Origin: Phycisphaerae bacterium
GTDB lineage: Bacteria > Planctomycetota > Phycisphaerae > Tepidisphaerales > Tepidisphaeraceae
Assembly: GCA_026004655.1 (NCBI GenBank)
Contig: BPJO01000001.1
Coordinates: 1 to 64,000, forward strand
Direction of reading: 5' to 3'
DNA: 64,000 nucleotides
Below the pieces are notes generated by a model, which saw only the letters and a list, made by a program, of their open reading frames with translations, had not been told where the DNA came from and searched no databases. A program made the position numbers and the translations under genes. Below, piece after piece: positions 37,456 to 48,588 of the stretch. Within the stretch, counting starts at the first letter, position 1. Every line of letters begins with the position of its first letter.

Positions 37456-39371
37456 GTCATTCGCTCCGTCAAAGTTCGTGTTTGATCGATGCACTGGTCC
37501 ATTAATGTTACAAACGTCTGAGCCGCCCGGATCATGTGACGGACGTTGATGATGTCCCGTTCGATCTGTCGTCGTTGTTTTTCGGTTCCGTCCAGTTTTT
37601 CCGATTCGATACGACGGTCGGCTGCGTAACGTTCGAGTTCACTTTGCTGGGTCAGTTGCGTAATCAGATCATACGTCATGGCCAGTTCATTGACCCTCAG
37701 GCGCAGGGGGTCTACCTTTGCGATCAGTTGATTGACCCTGTCCTGATCATCCAGTGACTCGCGGATCTGATTCAGAATCGGGAGAGTCTGCTGGCCGATG
37801 CCGACGATCTGCTCGGCTTCTTCCCGGCGATTTTGTAGACTTTGAATCACGTCAGCCATCCGATCCCATTGCAGACCCGGATGTGACGGGATTCGGCACG
37901 TCAGAGGCCGTTGACAGTAGCGTTGCAAAGCCTCCTGAAGAGACATCACAACCGTGCCCCGTTTGGCAACACCACCTTCGGTGGCATCGATGATCATTCG
38001 TTGACTTTGGGCAAAATCTCGCTCGAACTGCTGAAGATACGTATAAAGCCTCTCCTCGGTATAAGTCGTCCCGCCTCGATAATCAGGGACTTTTCGGAGG
38101 ATTGCTCGATCACGGACGATGCGTTGCCACTGCATCATTTCGACCGTGTTGAAACGTGATAACTCGGGTTTCCACAGATCGTCATAGCTCGTGCCCGGGG
38201 CATACGCCAGACCGTCACTGAATCCGAGGTCCTGACCGACAAAGATGATCGGGTCACAACCGAGGTATTCCGCGAGATAATATGCCAAATGCGCCACGGT
38301 CGCCCCCGAAGCAAGCCCGGGTCTCTGAAGTTTCATCTCGCGCAAGAGTTGTTCAATAAAACTGTTTCCCAAAAGAGACAACGGTCCGGGGTTTAAATCA
38401 AAGATCCGGGGAGTGGCTTTGGGTTCTGCCACCAGTTCGGTACGAATATGTCGAGGAACGTGTTGGAAAAACTGGGCGCAAATGTCGTGATAATCCAGGG
38501 AAGTCACGAACTCGGGTTCGACCCCGATGTCCAGCAACTGCTGAAAAGCCGTTTGGACACAAATCAGCACAGCACGACCTTTAGCCTGAGGCAGCAGGTG
38601 TTTGTTTTTGCGAAGGCTCGGACCGGCTGCGACGATGATCGCCGGTTGACCGGACATGGTGTTTCGGAGTCGACCAATTCCCGGATTGGCCACATACCAG
38701 GGGATATTCCGGGCCAGGTTCTCGCACGTCCGTCGGCTGTTTACGAGCAACGTGTTAAGGGTGGTTTTACCGAACGACAGAAACTCTTCTAACAGTTGTT
38801 TGGCTTGTTGTAAGAACTCGGTTTGCAGCTGCAGGCTAGGGGGATGATCAACGACATGATGCCCGACTGAAATGGCTGCCAAGTGGGATGTCCACTCGGA
38901 AAAAAGTCGCGATTTATCCAATTCGGTGATTAATCGAACCTTGTGGTCCAAAATGGCTTGGGACAGGTCAACACACCGAAACGCCGACCGGATCACCCGA
39001 ACATCCGGTTCAAATACCCAGCATGTCGCATTGGGGAATAATTGGTTCAGCTTTTCGACATGATAGCCCAATCCGATTCCCCGAACGAACAGTTCGTGGC
39101 ATTGGTCGGGAATCGATCGAACCAATCGTTGGGCCTCGTCAACCGGATCATACTTTGACGCTAGCAGGATTGGTCGTGTTTTGCCCCCCACCCAAGCCGT
39201 CTGATGCCCGGACCGCGTCGGCAAGAGGTCTATCTCTTCGGATTCGGGAAGTTGATCGATCCTCAACGCTAAAGAAGGATCGGTTGCCCACAAAGCCGAT
39301 AGGTTCTCCACCAGCCGCTGCGCCGCGTGGGTAGAATCCGAATGAGATAAACTGGTCGTGATTGAAGTCAT
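37452..39371 (-). CDS. Motility-associated factor (Maf) glycosyltransferase, DUF115 family
   Basis: The 639-residue protein has the DUF115 core AIIVAAGPSLRKNKHLLPQA, then TSLDYHD and VAHLAYYLAEYLGCDPIIFV. An N-terminal domain with LFVRGIGLGYHVEKL precedes it and a helical C-terminal region follows. Maf proteins attach pseudaminic, legionaminic or related nonulosonic acids to flagellin. It is the first gene of the coupled operon leading through neuA, neuB and neuC, which would supply the CMP-activated sugar. The flagellin is not in the window. Confidence 0.87.
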   Translation of the reverse strand: MTSITTSLSHSDSTHAAQRLVENLSALWATDPSLALRIDQLPESEEIDLLPTRSGHQTAWVGGKTRPILLASKYDPVDEAQRLVRSIPDQCHELFVRGIGLGYHVEKLNQLFPNATCWVFEPDVRVIRSAFRCVDLSQAILDHKVRLITELDKSRLFSEWTSHLAAISVGHHVVDHPPSLQLQTEFLQQAKQLLEEFLSFGKTTLNTLLVNSRRTCENLARNIPWYVANPGIGRLRNTMSGQPAIIVAAGPSLRKNKHLLPQAKGRAVLICVQTAFQQLLDIGVEPEFVTSLDYHDICAQFFQHVPRHIRTELVAEPKATPRIFDLNPGPLSLLGNSFIEQLLREMKLQRPGLASGATVAHLAYYLAEYLGCDPIIFVGQDLGFSDGLAYAPGTSYDDLWKPELSRFNTVEMMQWQRIVRDRAILRKVPDYRGGTTYTEERLYTYLQQFERDFAQSQRMIIDATEGGVAKRGTVVMSLQEALQRYCQRPLTCRIPSHPGLQWDRMADVIQSLQNRREEAEQIVGIGQQTLPILNQIRESLDDQDRVNQLIAKVDPLRLRVNELAMTYDLITQLTQQSELERYAADRRIESEKLDGTEKQRRQIERDIINVRHMIRAAQTFVTLMDQCIDQTRTLTERMT

Positions 39372-39463
39372 GTCCGGCCGATGATAGGTTGCGAACCTGA
39401 ACGATCGTCTACACGATTTATCGGACGTGTGCCAGAGAATGCGTGAAAAAAAATGGAGTGCGT

Positions 39464-40033
39464 ATGCATGAATGGATTGCCAACCCGCCTTGGTATGTTC
39501 CGACCGTCTTCGCAGCAGTAGCGGTCATTTTTCTGATGCAGGGAAATAACCGGCAAAATGCAAAGCTCAAATACGCAGGTCTGGGTTGTGCCATTGTGGC
39601 TGCGTTGATTTACGGGATATCGCATTTTTTGGAGTCTCCGCACGAACGCGTCATACGACAGACCCATGAACTTGCAGAATCGATTAACCGACGCGACTGG
39701 AAGACATTTTCAGATCTGCTGGACCCCAAGGTCACTTTTTGGTTGTATAACGGGAAACAGAACCTCCGGACCGGCGCTGAAAAGTCGGCCGAAAACGTCG
39801 GGGTTCGGAATATCACGCTTAGCAACATGATTCTGAAGAACGAGCCGGGTAGCTATGTCATTGATTTTTCCGCCTCGGCGGATATCGACCGCGCGGGGTA
39901 CCGTGTTCCCACCAACTGGCGATTTTATTGGGACGCAAAAACGTACCTTTTATACAGAATTGAACACATCCCCAATCCAAACTTCGGGAATGACGCGGTT
40001 TTTTCGCGTCTGGTTAGACCCGGAAGCTCGTGA
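39464..40033 (+). CDS. Membrane-anchored NTF2/SnoaL-like protein of unknown function
   Basis: The protein from ATG 39464 (MHEWIANPPWYVP) has two N-terminal helices (VFAAVAVIFLMQG and GLGCAIVAALIYGISHFL), then a soluble domain of about 120 residues. ELAESINRRDWKTFSDLLDP, FWLYNGK and NWRFYWDAKTYLLYRIEHI are arranged like an NTF2-like cone fold (helices, then a curved sheet), where a small ligand or nothing may bind. No catalytic residue is evident. It converges on the CoA-transferase gene with a five-base gap. ATG 39443 is an alternative start. Confidence 0.6.
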   Translation: MHEWIANPPWYVPTVFAAVAVIFLMQGNNRQNAKLKYAGLGCAIVAALIYGISHFLESPHERVIRQTHELAESINRRDWKTFSDLLDPKVTFWLYNGKQNLRTGAEKSAENVGVRNITLSNMILKNEPGSYVIDFSASADIDRAGYRVPTNWRFYWDAKTYLLYRIEHIPNPNFGNDAVFSRLVRPGSS

Positions 40034-40038
40034 TTCTA

Positions 40039-41529
40039 CTAGACGACATCAGGAAGCATCGAACCGGTTTTCAAAAAGTTTTGGTGCAACTCAAAACAAC
40101 GATCCAGATGGTGCCGAACGTGTCCCATCGGGGCAGTCTCCAGATACCGGAACAGATAATCCCGATACATCGGGTGAGCGCAATTCTCGATGATCCTCTG
40201 TGCCCGTTCGATAGGCCCCAGACCTCTTAGATCTGCCAGTCCCTGTTCAGTGACCAGGACTTGCACGCTGTGTTCGTTGTGATCGACGTGTGTCACCATC
40301 GGGACCACCGTGCTGATACGTCCGCCTTTGGCGACAGAGGGTGCAACCAAGAACGATAAGTAGGCATTGCGGGTGAAGTCGCCCGATCCACCAACACCGT
40401 TCATCAGTTGTGTCCCGGCGACATGGGTGGAGTTGGCGCATCCGTAAATGTCCATCTCCAGAACCGTATTCACGGTAATAACCCCCAGACGTCTGATGAC
40501 TCCGGGATTATTCGACAACTCTTGAGGTCGTATAACGATCCTGCGGGTAAAAAAATCCATGTCGTCGTAGACCCGTTTCATTTGTGATTCGGAAAGCGTC
40601 AAACTGGTCGTACTCGCCCCTAAGAGCCGACCTTGTACCATCAAATCCACCAACGCATCCTGAAACACTTCGGAGTACATGAAAAAAGGGGGGACATCAG
40701 GGTTTTCCCCAAGTCCTGCCATCACCGCATTGGCGACATTCCCCACCCCGGACTGAACAGGCAGGAACTCCCGGGGAATCCGCCCCTGAGCCTTTTCCTC
40801 AAGAATAAAACGGATGATGTGCTCTGCGATTTTATGAGACACGTCGTCAACGGGTGCAAAAGGACTGACGTCGTCCGGTTCATCTGTCTCCACCACGCCC
40901 ACGATTCTGGTCGAATCCACCTGCACAAAAGGCGTGCCAATTTTGTCAAGCGGATGATTGATCGGGATCGGCAATCGGACCGGAGGAGCGGGCAATATCT
41001 TGATATCGTGCATCTCCATCAACCGTGGGTGGTGATGGCGGTTAACCTCTACGATGATTTTTCGCGCGTGTTTGAGAAACGATGGCGTAGCACCCACCGA
41101 TGTGCTTAAAAAAATCCGCCCGTCCGCGTAGACGTCCACCGCTTCGACCACCGCAAAATCGATCGATCCAAAAAAACCAAACTCGACCATCTGCGGGACG
41201 TGAGACAGGTGCATGTCCACGAACTGAATTTCTTGGGCATTGATCCGTTTACGAAGTGACGGACTGGATTGATAGGGTGCCCGCCAACTAATGGCATCGG
41301 CTGAGGCTAGCGCCTCATCCAGAGCACTACCCGTACTTGCCCCGGTCAGAACACGGATCTGAAACGGTTCACCTCGGGCATGAAGGGTTTTGGCTTTAGA
41401 GGCTAGTGCTCGGGGGGTGGCTTTGGCGGCTCCGGCAGGGGTAAAACCTGAAAATCCGACCGTCGCACCGTGAGGAATCAGATTCGCAGCCTCTTCGGCT
41501 GATAATCGGGGTAGGTTCAAAATCGACAT
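40039..41529 (-). CDS. Succinyl-CoA:acetate/propionate CoA-transferase
   Basis: From ATG 41529 (MSILNLPRLSAEEAANLI) the 496-residue protein shows the family I acetyl-CoA hydrolase/transferase layout. It has GATVGFSGFTPAGAAKATP, PVQSGVGNVANAVMAGL with the catalytic Glu region FFMYSEVFQDAL, and GVGGSGDFTRNAYLS. The length and these motifs match succinyl-CoA:acetate CoA-transferases (ScpC/Cat1 type). As the last gene of the methylmalonyl-CoA operon it would return CoA from propionyl-CoA to succinate and thus release propionate. Acetate is another possible acceptor. Direction of the reaction is inferred from the operon. Confidence 0.9.
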   Translation of the reverse strand: MSILNLPRLSAEEAANLIPHGATVGFSGFTPAGAAKATPRALASKAKTLHARGEPFQIRVLTGASTGSALDEALASADAISWRAPYQSSPSLRKRINAQEIQFVDMHLSHVPQMVEFGFFGSIDFAVVEAVDVYADGRIFLSTSVGATPSFLKHARKIIVEVNRHHHPRLMEMHDIKILPAPPVRLPIPINHPLDKIGTPFVQVDSTRIVGVVETDEPDDVSPFAPVDDVSHKIAEHIIRFILEEKAQGRIPREFLPVQSGVGNVANAVMAGLGENPDVPPFFMYSEVFQDALVDLMVQGRLLGASTTSLTLSESQMKRVYDDMDFFTRRIVIRPQELSNNPGVIRRLGVITVNTVLEMDIYGCANSTHVAGTQLMNGVGGSGDFTRNAYLSFLVAPSVAKGGRISTVVPMVTHVDHNEHSVQVLVTEQGLADLRGLGPIERAQRIIENCAHPMYRDYLFRYLETAPMGHVRHHLDRCFELHQNFLKTGSMLPDVV

Positions 41530-41551
41530 ATTGTCAATCCTTTTACTCGAA

Positions 41552-42391
41552 TCATTCGTCTGAATGTTCAAACTCCGGTAATGTAATTTCTCCGTGATCG
41601 ACCACGTGCTCCTGTCCGTCGACGTCTAGGATCAATCGTCCATAGTCATCAAGGCCTTGGATCCGACCGACGACCCTTTGCCCGGCAAAACTCCAACGAC
41701 AGTACCCTCCCGAATACGCCAGATGTGATCGCAATTCTCTCAACATCCCCGGCGACAATCCGTCTTTCTCGTACCGGTGCATCAGGATGAGAAACTGAGT
41801 CACAATCCCATCCACAACTCGATCCACCGGAATATTTATTCGTAACGCTTCCTTCAAAGTAATCGGGGGATGACGCAAAGGCCTTTGTAAAATCTTGGAG
41901 TGAAAACTCACGTTTACTCCCACACCGATAATCAGATGACTCACCCGAGATCCTGTCACCGCGGTTTCACATAAAATCCCCGCAACCTTGCGGTCATCCA
42001 GCAAAACATCGTTCGGCCATTTGATGAGGATCTGCGGAATATGCACAACCTGGTAAGCCTGAATGATTTGATCAATCGCACGCAAGACGGCCAGTCCGGC
42101 CACAAGTGGAATCGACTGATAGTGCTCAACCGGTTTGTTCAAAGGCCAAAGCAGACTGAACCAGGCACCCCCGCGGGGGCTTTGCCAAATCCGACCGTTA
42201 CGACCCCTACCTTGGGTTTGCCGGTCGGCCGTGATCAGAAGGGGGTGACGGATATGGTGAAAAGCCTGTCGTCGTGCTTCTTCGTTCGTGGAGTCGATCT
42301 CATCGAAATGAATCTGCCGGACGCGCCCTCCGCCTGACGCATCCGACAGAGGCGTGCGAACTTCACTGTAAGAGGGAGCTGAATAGACCAT
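41552..42391 (-). CDS. birA: Biotin-[acetyl-CoA-carboxylase] ligase
   Basis: The protein of about 279 residues has DEIDSTNEEARRQA, ADRQTQGRGRNGRIWQSPRG (adenylation loop) and ILIKWPNDVLLDDRKVAGIL, then the C-terminal SH3-like domain. The long N-terminal DNA-binding domain of repressor-type BirA is missing, so it acts only as ligase. It attaches biotin to carrier proteins, and its place right after the biotin-dependent decarboxylase genes suggests it serves the Lys in MEAMKME of the carrier next door. ATG 42391 is favoured over ATG 42397 because GAGG lies seven bases in front. Confidence 0.92.
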   Translation of the reverse strand: MVYSAPSYSEVRTPLSDASGGGRVRQIHFDEIDSTNEEARRQAFHHIRHPLLITADRQTQGRGRNGRIWQSPRGGAWFSLLWPLNKPVEHYQSIPLVAGLAVLRAIDQIIQAYQVVHIPQILIKWPNDVLLDDRKVAGILCETAVTGSRVSHLIIGVGVNVSFHSKILQRPLRHPPITLKEALRINIPVDRVVDGIVTQFLILMHRYEKDGLSPGMLRELRSHLAYSGGYCRWSFAGQRVVGRIQGLDDYGRLILDVDGQEHVVDHGEITLPEFEHSDE

Positions 42392-42404
42392 GACCATGCC
42401 TCAT

Positions 42405-44045
42405 TTAATTTCCGTAATATGATAGGAGTACCCCGGCAGCCACTGCCGTACCGATCACTCCTGCGACATTCGGTCCCATGGCGTGCATGAGAATGAAGTT
42501 CTGTGGGTCTTCACGGTGCGCCATCATTTGGCTGACCCGTGCGGCCATCGGAACCGCACTGACCCCGGCCGATCCGATCAGAGGGTTGATCTTCTGTCGG
42601 GAAAACAGATTCATCAGCTTGGCCATCAAGATCCCTGCGATGGTCGCAATCCCGAACGCTAACATCCCGAGCAGAAAAATTTTGATCGTGTCAAACTTTA
42701 AAAAGGTAGACGCCTGTGTCAGACAACCGACCGACAATCCCAACAAAATGGTGACGATGTCAATGAACTGAGACTGAGCCGTTCGGAACAATCGCTCAAC
42801 CACACCACATTCACGCATCAGATTTCCGAAAAACAGAAATCCCAAAAGCGGTAGTGCTGCGTTAGCGACAAATGCACAAATCAGAAACGCAACGATCGGG
42901 AAAAGCACCTTGAGAATACGCGGGGCGTTATCCGGCACGGGCATCCGGATCAGACGTTCTTTTCGTGTGGTCAACGCAAGCATGATCGGGGGCTGGATGA
43001 GTGGAACCATTGCCATGTAGCTGTAGGCAGACAAGGCAATGGCGCCCAACAGATCAGGCGCCAGTTTGGAGCACAGATAAATCGCTGTCGGACCGTCGGC
43101 CCCACCGATGATCCCGATCGCAGCCGCTTCCGGCCCGGTGAAACCGAGCAGCATTGAGCCCCAGATCGTGCCAAACACCCCGAATTGTGCAGCAGCCCCC
43201 AGCAGAATCGTCCGTGGATTGGATAGCAGCGGGCCGAAATCGGTCAATGCACCCAAACCCAGGAAAATCAGTGGAGGAAAAAAATCCCACACGATACCCC
43301 GTGAAATCGTCCACAAAGGGCTGGCGTGATTCGGATTTTGATTCCCACGGGGGATGAGTGTCGGATAGTCCGAAATCATCTTTATTTTTTCAATCCGTGC
43401 CTGTTCCACGGAGGAAGGACGAGGGACAAGGATTTGACTCCCGTCGGGATTCTGTTTCGGATGACCGACCAGAATGACCCTCCCCTGACGCACGGGAACC
43501 AGTCCTACCTGTCTGGACGGGTCAATAGGATCTGTCTGATCATAGGGCATCCGAACCGTCCGGTGGACCATGACGGCCTGATAATCCAGTGGTTGCAGTT
43601 CCCTGCGGTGTTCGATCGGCTTTCCTTCGGCCCGCAGTCGATCATTCAAACTACTCAGTTCGGCATTGAAAAGTATTTTCTGACGACCCGATTCCGTTAG
43701 TTCGTGAAACAATGCTTCTCCGATCACGGGGTTGGGAATCAACTGCCATTTTTCGAAAACCTGTCCGGACCATTCCGTCCGCTCGGTAGCGTAATATTCG
43801 ATCTGCTCCGGGTCTGCCGGACCGTTGTAGGCACCCACGGGCGTTTTAACCATATCGAACGGGATATTCCCGATCAGGATCCCGAAACCGATCGGGACGA
43901 GCAGGAGCGGTTCAAATCCCCGATGAATCGCCAGATAAATGAATAAAAGTCCCAACCCGATCATGACGGCATTTCCCCAATAAAACTGCCCTAATCCGCT
44001 TTGGGAGAAAAAATCGACTGTCGTTGTCCAGATGTGTTCCAGCAT
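42405..44045 (-). CDS. mmdB: Sodium-translocating decarboxylase beta subunit, with long insertion
   Basis: The 546-residue membrane subunit couples decarboxylation of carboxybiotin to sodium export. The core motifs are present: [16 protein letters not shown] (47-62), [20 protein letters not shown] (255-274), [10 protein letters not shown] with the key Asp near 317, [15 protein letters not shown] and [17 protein letters not shown]. Between residues about 63 and 248 lies a hydrophilic stretch of about 185 residues (for example [20 protein letters not shown]). Usual homologues of about 375-435 residues have roughly 30 there. It is the fourth of the pump genes in the operon and could as well be the OadB of an oxaloacetate decarboxylase; the neighbours favour methylmalonyl-CoA. 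Confidence 0.9.
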   Translation of the reverse strand: MLEHIWTTTVDFFSQSGLGQFYWGNAVMIGLGLLFIYLAIHRGFEPLLLVPIGFGILIGNIPFDMVKTPVGAYNGPADPEQIEYYATERTEWSGQVFEKWQLIPNPVIGEALFHELTESGRQKILFNAELSSLNDRLRAEGKPIEHRRELQPLDYQAVMVHRTVRMPYDQTDPIDPSRQVGLVPVRQGRVILVGHPKQNPDGSQILVPRPSSVEQARIEKIKMISDYPTLIPRGNQNPNHASPLWTISRGIVWDFFPPLIFLGLGALTDFGPLLSNPRTILLGAAAQFGVFGTIWGSMLLGFTGPEAAAIGIIGGADGPTAIYLCSKLAPDLLGAIALSAYSYMAMVPLIQPPIMLALTTRKERLIRMPVPDNAPRILKVLFPIVAFLICAFVANAALPLLGFLFFGNLMRECGVVERLFRTAQSQFIDIVTILLGLSVGCLTQASTFLKFDTIKIFLLGMLAFGIATIAGILMAKLMNLFSRQKINPLIGSAGVSAVPMAARVSQMMAHREDPQNFILMHAMGPNVAGVIGTAVAAGVLLSYYGN

Positions 44046-44061
44046 GACCGACCCTTGCTAG

Positions 44062-44466
44062 TTATTCGAACTCGACCAGCACCTGTCCTGCTTTGACGGA
44101 TTCACCGTTGCTGACACGAATGGCCTTGACTTTCCCGGCAATCGGAGAGGCGACGTTGGTTTCCATCTTCATGGCTTCCATAACCAGTAAGACCTGATTG
44201 ACGCTGACGGTGTCACCGGGTGCGACTTTCAGCTGAAGGACCGTTCCTACGATCGGTGCTTTGACCACACGTTCTCCCGGCAACGTCGTCGGGGCTGAGA
44301 CCGGTGGAGGGGAGGGTGGTGTTGACGGGGGTTTTGGCACAACCGGAGCTGGTATCGTCGTGCTATGAACCGAAGTAGAACCGTATAAAGGTCCCGAAGA
44401 ACCTTCTTCCACAACTTCGACCTCGACCTCATACGTCTTTCCTTCTAGAGTAATGCGTAATTTCAT
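44062..44466 (-). CDS. mmdC: Biotin carboxyl carrier protein of the decarboxylase
   Basis: The 134-residue protein has an N-terminal beta region (KLRITLEGKTYEVEVEVVEE), a flexible Pro/Thr-rich linker (residues about 30-62) and a biotinyl domain with VMEAMKMETNV, in which Lys100 is the biotinylation site. It carries CO2 from the carboxyltransferase to the membrane subunit. It follows the gamma subunit by one base with AGGAAATGAA as binding site. A longer frame upstream belongs to overlap with the gamma-subunit gene and was not used. Confidence 0.93.
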   Translation of the reverse strand: MKLRITLEGKTYEVEVEVVEEGSSGPLYGSTSVHSTTIPAPVVPKPPSTPPSPPPVSAPTTLPGERVVKAPIVGTVLQLKVAPGDTVSVNQVLLVMEAMKMETNVASPIAGKVKAIRVSNGESVKAGQVLVEFE

Positions 44467-44467
44467 T

Positions 44468-44884
44468 TCATTTCCTTCGGATGTTGTGAGAAGTTTGGAT
44501 GGAGATTCGTCCGGCTTCAGCCCATCCGGAGACGGTATTGTGATTAATGAAGGTGATTCGGCGTATCCTTGCACGGCGACCCAATATCGCGGTCGCAGCG
44601 GCGGCTAGGATTACGACCAATTTCGGGTCCGTACACCTTGAATCGGGGGATAATGGTTCGGATTCCGGATTCGAACACGAAACAATGTTCGCAGACGTTG
44701 TCGGAATTTGATCCTCTACTGGTGGGGGTGATACAAACCAACGCCCCAACCATTTGAATACTTCGCCCATCACCAAGAGTGCCAGGATCACAATGCCCAT
44801 TCCCACCACAGTGACCGTGATCGAATCGAGCATTTTTTCGGCGAAATCCGCTGTCGCGAAAATGTTGTTGATCGTCTTAAACAT
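44468..44884 (-). CDS. mmdD: Sodium-pump decarboxylase gamma/delta subunit
   Basis: The 138-residue protein has one N-terminal membrane helix (ITVTVVGMGIVILALLVMG) in OadG style, followed by a polar linker and a second helical stretch (LVVILAAAATAILG). It ends with an Arg/His-rich segment (RRARIRRITF, then WAEAGR) like the tail of OadG/MmdD proteins that helps assemble the complex and may bind zinc. It lies 14 bases after the carboxyltransferase gene. Confidence 0.82.
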   Translation of the reverse strand: MFKTINNIFATADFAEKMLDSITVTVVGMGIVILALLVMGEVFKWLGRWFVSPPPVEDQIPTTSANIVSCSNPESEPLSPDSRCTDPKLVVILAAAATAILGRRARIRRITFINHNTVSGWAEAGRISIQTSHNIRRK

Positions 44885-44898
44885 GATCGGATGTCCAA

Positions 44899-46476
44899 TT
44901 ACAGGGGGATCAGTCCGTGCTTCTTGGCCGGTCGGATATCACGTTTGTTGCGTAGTTGGTCCAACGCCAACGCGAGATATTTTCGTGTTTCGGACGGTTC
45001 GATGATGTCATCGACCATTCCTCGTCCGGCTGCTACGAACGGGTTGCTGAAGGTTTTCCGGTATAGATCGATCAACTCCTGTCGTTTCGCCGTCGGAACG
45101 GGTGCTTGTTCGATTTCACGTTTGAAAATGACTTCGACAGCTCCCTCGGCCCCCATGACCGCGATTTCAGCACTCGGCCAAGCAGCACAACGATCGGCAC
45201 CGAGGTCTTTTCCGCACATAGCCAAATACGCACCCCCGTAGGCTTTCCGGATTATAATTGTGATTTTTGGCACAGTGGCTGCGGAATAACTGAACAACAT
45301 CTTCGCGCCATGGCGAATGATACCCCCGTATTCCTGTTGTACCCCGGGCATGAATCCGGGTACGTCCACAAGCGTCACCAAAGGAATATTGAAGGCGTTA
45401 CAAAAGCGAACAAACCGCGAAGATTTGTCCGAAGCATCGATATCCAGACAACCGGCTTTGACGATCGGCTGATTCGCTAGAATCCCGACCGTTCGACCCG
45501 TGATCCGCCCCAGACCGATGATGAGGTTCGGGGCATACTCTTCCTGGATTTCCATCCAGTCCCCGTTATCCATAATCCGGGTAATGACCTGCTTCATGTC
45601 GAACCCGGCCTTGGGATTGTCCGGAATGATCTGATTCAAGACAGGATCCGGATCAACTGGCTTGTTCCAAACCAACGCAGGCGGATCCTCCAGATTGTTG
45701 CTGGGCAAAAAACTCATCAGTCTCTTGCAGATCTGCAAAGCGTGCTGGTCGTTATCGGCAATGAAATGTACCACCCCGGAATAGTGCATATGGGCTTCGG
45801 GACCTCCGAGCTGCTCGGCGGTTACTGTTTCCCCGGTGACTTGTTTGATGACACTCGGTCCGGTGATAAACATTTGGGCGTACCGGGTCTGGATGATGAA
45901 ATCGGTCAAGGCCGGGGAATAAGCAGCCCCGCCGGCACACGGTCCACAGATGATCGAAATCTGGGGCACCACCCCTGAGAGCAAAGTATTGTGATAGAAT
46001 ATTCTTCCGTAGGCACTTAATGCATCGATCCCCTCCTGGATTCTCGCGCCGCCCGAGTCATTGATGAATACGAACGGGGACCCGATTTTGAGCGAGTTTT
46101 TCATCATCTCCACGATCTTATCGCAATGCACTTCTCCGGCAGCACCTCCTGCGACCGTGAAATCTTGACTCGCTAGATGTATCAGTCGTCCGTCGATCGT
46201 CCCACAACCAGTGACAACCCCGTCCGCGGGCAGTTCTTTATCGGTCATCCCGAAATGCGTACACCGGTGACGTGCAAAGCCCAGCATTTCCTGAAAACTG
46301 CCCGGATCAACAAGCCCGTCTATTCGTTCTCGAGCAGTCAGCTTTCCGGCCGCGTGCTGTTTTTTCAGACGTTCCTCACCACCGCCGGCATAAAGGCGTC
46401 GTCGATGTTCATACAATTCCCGTATCCGTTGACTCATCGGAATGTTTTGACTATTTCCTGTATCCGTCTGTGACAT
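44899..46476 (-). CDS. mmdA: Methylmalonyl-CoA decarboxylase / propionyl-CoA carboxylase carboxyltransferase subunit
   Basis: The 525-residue enzyme carries the acyl-CoA carboxyltransferase fold: KLTARERIDGLVDPGSFQEM, SQDFTVAGGAAGEVHCDK, INDSGGARIQEGIDALSAYG, GPCAGGAAYSPALTDF and later ITLVDVPGFMPGVQQEYGG-like VDVPGFMPGVQQEYGGIIRHG. It is the alpha subunit of methylmalonyl-CoA decarboxylase or the beta chain of propionyl-CoA carboxylase; these are nearly indistinguishable. The lack of a biotin carboxylase gene and the presence of membrane pump subunits favour the decarboxylase. It carries CO2 between methylmalonyl-CoA and biotin in the cytoplasm. Confidence 0.93.
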   Translation of the reverse strand: MSQTDTGNSQNIPMSQRIRELYEHRRRLYAGGGEERLKKQHAAGKLTARERIDGLVDPGSFQEMLGFARHRCTHFGMTDKELPADGVVTGCGTIDGRLIHLASQDFTVAGGAAGEVHCDKIVEMMKNSLKIGSPFVFINDSGGARIQEGIDALSAYGRIFYHNTLLSGVVPQISIICGPCAGGAAYSPALTDFIIQTRYAQMFITGPSVIKQVTGETVTAEQLGGPEAHMHYSGVVHFIADNDQHALQICKRLMSFLPSNNLEDPPALVWNKPVDPDPVLNQIIPDNPKAGFDMKQVITRIMDNGDWMEIQEEYAPNLIIGLGRITGRTVGILANQPIVKAGCLDIDASDKSSRFVRFCNAFNIPLVTLVDVPGFMPGVQQEYGGIIRHGAKMLFSYSAATVPKITIIIRKAYGGAYLAMCGKDLGADRCAAWPSAEIAVMGAEGAVEVIFKREIEQAPVPTAKRQELIDLYRKTFSNPFVAAGRGMVDDIIEPSETRKYLALALDQLRNKRDIRPAKKHGLIPL

Positions 46477-46488
46477 GAGTACTCCATT

Positions 46489-46899
46489 TCAGTGCTGGGG
46501 TTCACACAATTCAGTCAATACACTGCCCGATGACTTGGGATGAATAAATGCAATCCTCGTCCGATGAGCGCCCGGACGCGGTTTCTCATCAATCAGCCTG
46601 ACTCCCTGCTGACGAAGTGATTCCAGACACCGGTCGATGTCTTCGACGGTATAGGCAAGGTGATGCAGACCTTCACCTCGCTTTTCGATAAACCCGGCGA
46701 CCGTGCTGGACGGATCGGTGGGTTCCAACAATTCCAAACGAACCGAACCGATTCGAAAAAATCCTACTCGAACCTTCTGGTCCGGAACCTCTTCAACGCC
46801 TTCAAACACAGCACCGAGGATTTTTTCGTAGAAGCCCCGTTGCGATTCGATGGACCGGACCGCAATGCCGATGTGGTTGATGGATTGTGCTTGAATCAT
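46489..46899 (-). CDS. mce: Methylmalonyl-CoA epimerase
   Basis: The 136-residue vicinal-oxygen-chelate protein has INHIGIAVRSIESQRGFYEK, LEPTDPSSTVAGFIEKRGEG and LHHLAYTVEDIDRCLESL, with the His and Glu metal ligands. It interconverts the R and S forms of methylmalonyl-CoA, linking the mutase to the decarboxylase. ATG 46899 (MIQAQSINHIG) has GGCAGGG before it; GTG 46905 is in frame. It sits between mutase and carboxyltransferase genes as expected. Confidence 0.94.
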   Translation of the reverse strand: MIQAQSINHIGIAVRSIESQRGFYEKILGAVFEGVEEVPDQKVRVGFFRIGSVRLELLEPTDPSSTVAGFIEKRGEGLHHLAYTVEDIDRCLESLRQQGVRLIDEKPRPGAHRTRIAFIHPKSSGSVLTELCEPQH

Positions 46900-46911
46900 G
46901 TTCACCCTGCC

Positions 46912-48584
<1,673 letters not shown>

Positions 48585-48588
<4 letters not shown>

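Noticed and set aside
44899..46476. Propionyl-CoA carboxylase as the primary call
   Set aside because: No biotin carboxylase gene is present in the operon, and membrane pump subunits are, which favours the decarboxylase.
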